From the NCBI GenBank assembly GCA_021234155.1, contig JAJEKV010000054.1, positions 4,883,962-4,947,961 on the forward strand: DNA of 64,000 nucleotides, given 5' to 3'. The notes beneath the pieces are model-generated. The model saw only the letters and a program-made list of their open reading frames with translations, did not search any database and was not told the origin of the DNA. A program made the position numbers and the translations under genes. Positions 58,751 through 64,000 of this stretch are shown here, in pieces (positions within the stretch are counted from its first letter, which is position 1; each line of letters starts with the position of its first letter). Source of the DNA: Isoetes taiwanensis (taxonomy: Eukaryota > Streptophyta > Lycopodiopsida > Isoetales > Isoetaceae).

Positions 58751-59115
58751 AACGCCAAAGCCCCTCACCATGCCTGTCTCTTTTCTGTTCCATATGCAGT
58801 CTATGATTTGAAAACCATATAAGCTTGGCAGCGTGGAAGCTTGATGTTGTCATGTTTCAGTTAAGAGAATCAAATCATACTGATTCCAAACATCCTTCAG
58901 TGCATCCATCTTAGCTTGTGAAATTCCGTGTATATTCCAGGCAATAACCTTAAGGGCCTCTTCTACCTATTTGTTTCTGCGTTTTGTGATAATAGCTCTG
59001 CCATTGTGATCTAAAAATGCTACAAACCCATCATCCCTGGCTTCCCGGACCTTGGCCATCTCCTTTTTCCTTACCTCTAGCTGTGCTGGAGTAAGGTCTT
59101 TATCTAACACAAGGC
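58751..59115 (-). mobile_element. LINE, start of ORF2 (endonuclease N-terminus) and upstream coding
   Basis: The minus strand reads KVIAWNIHGISQAKMDALKD, YDLILLTETWQHQ and STLPSLYGF, the N and E motifs of LINE AP endonuclease. Upstream, after one TAG (~58967), the same frame has DLTPAQLEVRKKEMAKVREA and DDGFVAFLDHNGRAI, to ~59115. That may be the end of an ORF1 or the 5' part of ORF2. Confidence 0.8.
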
Positions 59116-59221
59116 CCCCAAAAATGAACTTGCATTAAAAATCAGCATGAAAACCAGTATGTATGTGGTTTTTTTATACAACAATTCATAATGTCAATAA
59201 AAACCATGTGTCTTTGATGGT

Positions 59222-59540
59222 TTTGCAAAATTATTAATAGTTCGTATTATACTTTTTATACTAATTCTAAAATTTAAACTAGTTTATATAAATTATCACT
59301 AGTTTGTAAGGTGGTTTCTAAGCATACATTGATTTTATAAAATCATTGCTAGTTCATATCATGTTTAATTACACAAATTCTACATAGTACAATAGTTTTT
59401 TGAAATCACCATTAGTTTGAAAGATGTGTTTTAAGCATATGTTGACTTTGCAAAATCATTGCTAGTTCATACCACATGTAATTATACGCATTCTAGATCT
59501 TAAAATGGTTTCTTAAAATCATCATTAATTCTTGAAATGC
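59222..59540 (+). repeat. ~115-bp degenerate tandem repeat, about three copies
   Basis: AAAATCATTGCTAGTTCATA followed by TAATTACACAAATTCTA-like sequence recurs at 59226, 59341 and 59454. It is AT-rich and non-coding. Confidence 0.7.
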
Positions 59541-62500
59541 TTTTTACATACGTGTTTTCAATATTATAATTTTGGATGCTCGAAGATACTAGTTGTTGTT
59601 ATCATATATGTTTTTCATCATAAATTTTATACTATCAAGTTTTTGTTGTTAGTTCGAAAACTATGTTGGCTTTTGCAAAGAGGTTATTTCCTATGCTTGT
59701 TAATAGTTTGTTATAATCTAGTTTTTTGCAGCTACATTACACAATTGTCTCAGTCCTTAACATCATTACTAATTTTTATATATTAACTACTAGTAATAGC
59801 AACTCTTATGTTTAAATCTTCGAATGTAGCACTATTTTTCTAAACAAAGCTTCCCTACCCCCTTTTTTTTTTTGAAGAACAATTCCTACTTTCTCAGCAT
59901 AGGAATTCGAACTTGAAGTGTCCCTAATACCTTACCACTAGACTATTGCAATCCAGGTTTTGTAGGAAAACAATGCACTAACCACGTCATGTCACCATTA
60001 TGAACATCAACCTACCTACCTACTTACCTATCTTCTGCTTCATAGCCATGATAAAGATCCCATGTTTGTGCCACAAATCCCTTGCACAAAAATCCCCTAT
60101 TTTTGCACTACAAAATCTCCCTGTTTTTGCTGCAAAGAAAACCTTGAACATGCTCTATTTTTGCTCTAAATTGCCAGAGTTTTTGCTCTAAATCGCCAGG
60201 GTAAATTCCTTGGGCATGCTCTATTTTGTAGTTGTTATCATTATATTGAATTCACAAATATCCAGCAATAGTGTATTTGAGAATGGTAAATTTAAGTTGG
60301 TATCGTTTCTGCTTGAGCATTTCTTCACGGCATAAACTGAGACTTTCATGCATACTTCAAAAGTTTGTTCCATATATTTAATTGAATTTGGCCTTGATTC
60401 TTCGTCTTCTTGGGACATCAAAGCTCTTCTTGGGACATCAAAAGTTTCCTTCAAGTCGGCATTATATCGCAGAAAATGCTGGGATAATAGCATGGCTAGT
60501 TTCAACTTTGAGAAGGCCATAGAAATATTGTCCAAGAGAAAGGGAATGAATGGTGTGTAGTGTGTTGAGGCCAAAAAAGAGCAAAAATTGATGTTTGATT
60601 TATGTTCAACAAGATCCAGAAGCGAATGGGAGCTAAGCCATCATAAGGCCCTTGCTTCAAGTCTTCATGGCATAGCCAGAGGTTTGTTGTGCAACGACAC
60701 ACATATCAATAAACAAGGCAGTCCTAAACAAAGACAGCCATGTCAAGCTTTCCAATGCAAATAGTGCAGATCTTATGCACTTTAACATGAGGCCAACAAC
60801 AAGAATGTAGTCTACAGCTAGGATACTCTTGTAATAAACCATTTGCCTTTGAAATAAGAGCCAAAGTCAAAAGCATCCCTGCCAATTAGTGAAACACCAA
60901 AAATATTGCTTTTAAACATGTCAAAAACTGCCTTACATAATGGGTATACCTACATAATGGGAATGGAGCATGCATAATGTTGGTTTTGACATGGGTGTTT
61001 GAAAAATAGGATCGAGTGACGGTTTAACAGATAATCAGGCATGGTTCATGGGGCCTTTGGAAATGTAGGCACAAGGTCTTTCTTGGGCACTACTTTCTAT
61101 TTAGAGGCATGTGGCATGTACCTTAGGGAGCTAAGTGGCCACATTGTAGTTCTTAAAATCATAGAATGTGGCCATTATTCATAGGAAATGCTTTAGGAAC
61201 TATCGGTTAAGTCTAGGAATAGTAGTACATGACGGACATGTCTAGAAGGCTTAAGGTCTTAGCAGAACTTGTATAAGTGGAGGGAAAAGTCCCAGGTTTG
61301 GCCTAATGTAACTTGCATAAGTGGATGGGAAATGCCCCAGGTATGGACAAGTAAAGAAAATAGATTTTTCTCTAGTTATTCTAACCCTTGTAGGATAGCC
61401 TCTATAGGGTAAATAGGAAAGCATGGACAGATAATGCTGGTGGAATAGATTGAGATATGGAACATGGGCATGTCCAAATAGAGGGTAAGGCACTACAAGA
61501 AGCAGGAGTTGACATGGTATGCTGAAACAGGGTTCTTTGAAACATGAAGGCTGGATTTGACATGGTCTCCCATCTTCCTATTTCAATAGACAAATAATGG
61601 CTAAATAATGGGCAAGTACAAGGAAGTGGCAGTGGGGGTAAGTAGGGAGACCAAGAATAGCATGGTGAATATAAATTAGGGAGCATAAAGAGACCCTTGG
61701 GCCCTTGGGAAGTGTGCAAATTTCACTTTGAAATTTTATTTGGGGCATTGGGCAAGGGACTAGTGCTCAGTTGCAGAAAATACATGGTAAGAATGTTGCA
61801 TGTGGTTATTGTTACAAATAGGAAATAAATCAAGGTGGTATTGACTAAGGGGGAGAAGAAGACATGCAAATAGAAGTAATGATTTATGATTTTTATTTTT
61901 TATGGCATTTTGAAATTAAGGAGGTATGGACATAGCAAAATCATGCTTATGTGTAAATAAACAAGCTATTGTCTTTAAGTTATTTGCATAATGAACCATG
62001 GTGTAGATTGTCTTTTGTGTAAATGGACTTGGGAAAGGATCGAGATGCTTAATCTTATAGTGGACGAGACGACATGTAAATATATATTGGTTATACTCTC
62101 AGGTATTGGCAAAATGACATGTCGGCTGTCTCATTGGATCATTGGGCTTCGAAGGTTTAATAGAAATCGTAAGTGCTAGAGTTAGGGTTCGTGGAGACTA
62201 AAACCCTAAGCGCCTCTGCTCAGACATACCTCATACGCAGAAGGAGCTCTTCAGATCGAATATAATCTATCCTATGCAGTACATCATGAGAAAAGATAAG
62301 GGAATAGGATGATTGTTCGGCATGCAAGGAAGGTAGCTTGCGAAAGCACCAAATCTTCAAGCTCATCTGCAACAAATGGATGTACAGGCCGGGTATGGCA
62401 TGTAAGAAGCCTTTCAATCTTTCTTCTTTTTCACCTACAAATCTTTGTTTTTGTGTTTTTTCAAGCTCAGAACCTAGCCTGATTTGTGATGCTCTCCTAT

Positions 62501-62690
62501 TTTGTAGGTGTTTCTGCTGCTGGCCAAGCTATCGCATATGTCCTCTGATAATTTCTTGGATGATCCTTTCCAGCTTTTCAGCGAACTGCGAGAACCCTGC
62601 CTTATGATGCCTTATGTTGCTTTTATCTTTTTCATGTAAAAACATCTGAAGTAGCTTTGATCTCTCTGTAATCCCTGTTTTTGTTGAAGA
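59541..62690. other. No recognised gene
   Basis: Only short frames are present. Small local repeats are seen: CTTCTTGGGACATCAAA twice at 60409-60440, a TTGCTCTAAATYGCCAG doublet at 60147-60200, and AACTTGYATAAGTGGANGGG twice at 61266 and 61310. Frames at 60574-60221 (-) and 61719-61402 (-) match nothing I know. Confidence 0.4.
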
Positions 62691-62691
62691 T

Positions 62692-62992
62692 AGCAGTAAT
62701 TACATGAATCTCATCAAACAAGAAGTAGTTAGAATCATTAGATTCTATTGTTTGTTTCTATTTTCAGTATCATTAGAAGGTCAGTCACTTAAGAGTCAGT
62801 TAAGGGAAGCACTACTTAATGACGAGTCTTGAGGACACAACGTATCCATTTGTGTGTACCCTTGATCATCTTTCTTGTTTTCATGACCTCAGGCGCAGAT
62901 CACTGAGAGCTCGCCTGCTTGTGTCTCTGTTGTATTTCCTCTGATATCAATCTAGTCTTCTATTCATTTCTTACTAGAATCATATTCCAACA
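62692..62992 (+). repeat. 5' LTR of second Ty1/copia element (start inferred)
   Basis: The right end is firm: ...CATATTCCAACA directly before the primer site. The left end TGTTGAAGATAGC is the best TG start giving a short inverted repeat with TTCCAACA. The partner LTR lies outside the window, so the start cannot be confirmed. Confidence 0.5.
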
Positions 62993-63006
62993 GGTTATGG
63001 GCCCAC
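62993..63006 (+). other. Primer-binding site complementary to tRNA-iMet anticodon arm (half-tRNA type)
   Basis: GGTTATGGGCCCAC is the complement of GTGGGCCCATAACC, which contains the CAT anticodon of plant initiator tRNA-Met. Drosophila copia, Ty5 and Volvox Osser use such an internal site of a cleaved tRNA as primer. The placement right after the LTR end and 55 bases before gag supports this. Confidence 0.8.
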
Positions 63007-63061
63007 AAATCGCTTGAAGTAGCCGCCTCAGCCGCAAGCAAGAATCTCTGTTTTCTAACTC

Positions 63062-64000
63062 ATGGATCCCGCAAATGTTCTCTCATCGCATGCCACTTTT
63101 AGGACGATTCCGAAATTTGGTGGCAAAGATTTCCAGATGTGGAAATGGCGAATTCGCATGCTGTTGGAGGATCATGACCTATGGGAGGTCGTGGATCCTC
63201 AAGAGCCATTCAATGGTGAAGGGCCAGTTGTAGATTTGGCCTTTAATCCTGAGAAGGATCGAAAGGCAAAACTATGGCTCTGTCAGGGATTGGACGATAC
63301 TCCAGCCCGTCTCGTCAAAGGTGCCCAAACAAGCAGGGAAATCATGTGCTTGCTTGAGCACCACTATGCATCACGAAATGCGTCCCAACGGGTTCTTCTT
63401 CGCAATCAATTGTATGGATTGAAGGCGCGTAAGATGGTGACGTGGATCGAGCATATTTGCAAAATGAAGGAGCTTGTTGACGATCTTGATGCAACAGCAC
63501 CCAAGTCACGAGGGATGAGAAGGTTTGCCTCCTCATCAACAAACCCCGATTCCTTTTCAAGCTTGGTTGTCAATCTCCAAGGAAGCATTGATAATCATAC
63601 ATTTGAAGCAGCCTTGGATCGTGTTCAACAAGAATCTCTTCGGCAGCAACAAGCAAAGTCAAAGGTTAAAGCTGATTCTTTAATGGTTGCTACTCTTTCT
63701 TCTCAGACAGATCAACTCATGATTGCTGATTCCAAAAGGGAACCCAAGAGATCCAATACTAGGCGATCTAGGCCTGACAAGAGCATTGTTCGTTGTCACA
63801 GATGCCATGTGACAGAACACTATGCCAAAGAATGTCCTGCTCCCAGTCCAGTTCCTGAATCATGCTCCTCAACGTCAGAACAAGGCAATCTAGTTGAAGA
63901 TGAAAATTGTATGGCTGAAGATGTTCACATGGATTTTCTATATGCAGTTCAAGACACCTCATCTGGTCATGTTCCTGCCTGGTTTCTCGACTCTGGGGCC
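63062..64000 (+). CDS. Ty1/copia gag-pol polyprotein, 5' part (runs off window)
   Basis: The frame is open from Met 63062 to the window end (313 codons) without a stop. The N-terminus has IPKFGGKDFQMWKWRIRMLL and EPFNGEG, followed by WLCQGLDD and a UBN2-type Gag domain (ASRNASQRVLLRNQLYGLK). Around 63505-63550 the reading leaves the family consensus and then returns at DSFSSLVVNLQGS; the +1 frame there reads VCLLINK, so two compensating indels are likely. A zinc knuckle, CHRCHVTEHYAKEC, lies near residue 245. The last residues read WFLDSGA, the protease active-site start, so gag and protease share one frame. Confidence 0.9.
   Translation, partial: MDPANVLSSHATFRTIPKFGGKDFQMWKWRIRMLLEDHDLWEVVDPQEPFNGEGPVVDLAFNPEKDRKAKLWLCQGLDDTPARLVKGAQTSREIMCLLEHHYASRNASQRVLLRNQLYGLKARKMVTWIEHICKMKELVDDLDATAPKSRGMRRFASSSTNPDSFSSLVVNLQGSIDNHTFEAALDRVQQESLRQQQAKSKVKADSLMVATLSSQTDQLMIADSKREPKRSNTRRSRPDKSIVRCHRCHVTEHYAKECPAPSPVPESCSSTSEQGNLVEDENCMAEDVHMDFLYAVQDTSSGHVPAWFLDSGA

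Noticed and set aside
63342-63962. Minus-strand frames under the second copia gag
   Set aside because: Shadows of the plus-strand gag-pol frame, which has zinc-knuckle and DSGA motifs.

Overview
The window is nuclear DNA of a land plant with a large, transposon-packed genome. The evidence is Arabidopsis-type telomere repeats (CCCTAAA)n, a spliced nuclear gene for a mitochondrial complex III chaperone, a pentatricopeptide-repeat (PPR) remnant, and plant-style CACTA, Ty1/copia, Ty3/gypsy and LINE elements. The species cannot be fixed from this sequence; a fern, lycophyte or other early-diverging lineage is a guess only. No rRNA, tRNA gene, CRISPR array or prokaryotic operon is present. Only one host gene can be read with confidence.

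Layout. 1-3742: right part of a CACTA-like element on the minus strand, with unrecognised ORFs, four ~72-bp repeats with tRNA-like folding, an 820-bp polypurine tract and a GCATGCGACG-rich terminus. 3840-12467: a GC-rich satellite of ~1.1-kb units, seven recognisable copies plus diverged edges, bounded on both sides by CACTA-like termini. 12468 to as far as 23571: one or more CACTA elements on the minus strand. These hold a decayed TNP2 transposase, a decayed SET-domain ORF, an interstitial telomere block, three more ~72-bp repeats and GC-rich subterminal repeats. The right terminus at 23571 lies directly against the 3' part of a PPR pseudogene (23572-24060).

25204-26790: a UQCC1/CBP3-type ubiquinol-cytochrome c chaperone gene with five exons whose splice phases agree; its last exon is not found. 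29418-39430: LINE-like debris, then a nearly identical direct duplication (~2.5 kb, offset ~3.46 kb) with a 568-bp segment present only in the first copy, and a diverged third copy near 38.6-39.4 kb. 40459-41004: an unrecognised ORF with one stop. 42771-43670: an AT-rich foldback element. 44218-45610: Ty3/gypsy gag and Ty1/copia pol fragments.

47880-59120 is a clear nest. A DUF7869-like ORF (+) is cut at 49434 by a LINE (-) ending in an (ATT)n tail. The LINE is itself cut by a young Ty1/copia element (51879-57470, 626-bp LTRs, TSD TCAAG) and by a hAT-like insertion starting at 58031. At the right edge a second Ty1/copia element of another lineage begins (LTR ~62692-62992, gag-pol from 63062). 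Its primer site matches the anticodon arm, not the 3' end, of initiator tRNA-Met. Many transposon ORFs are frameshifted; some of this may be read error rather than decay.
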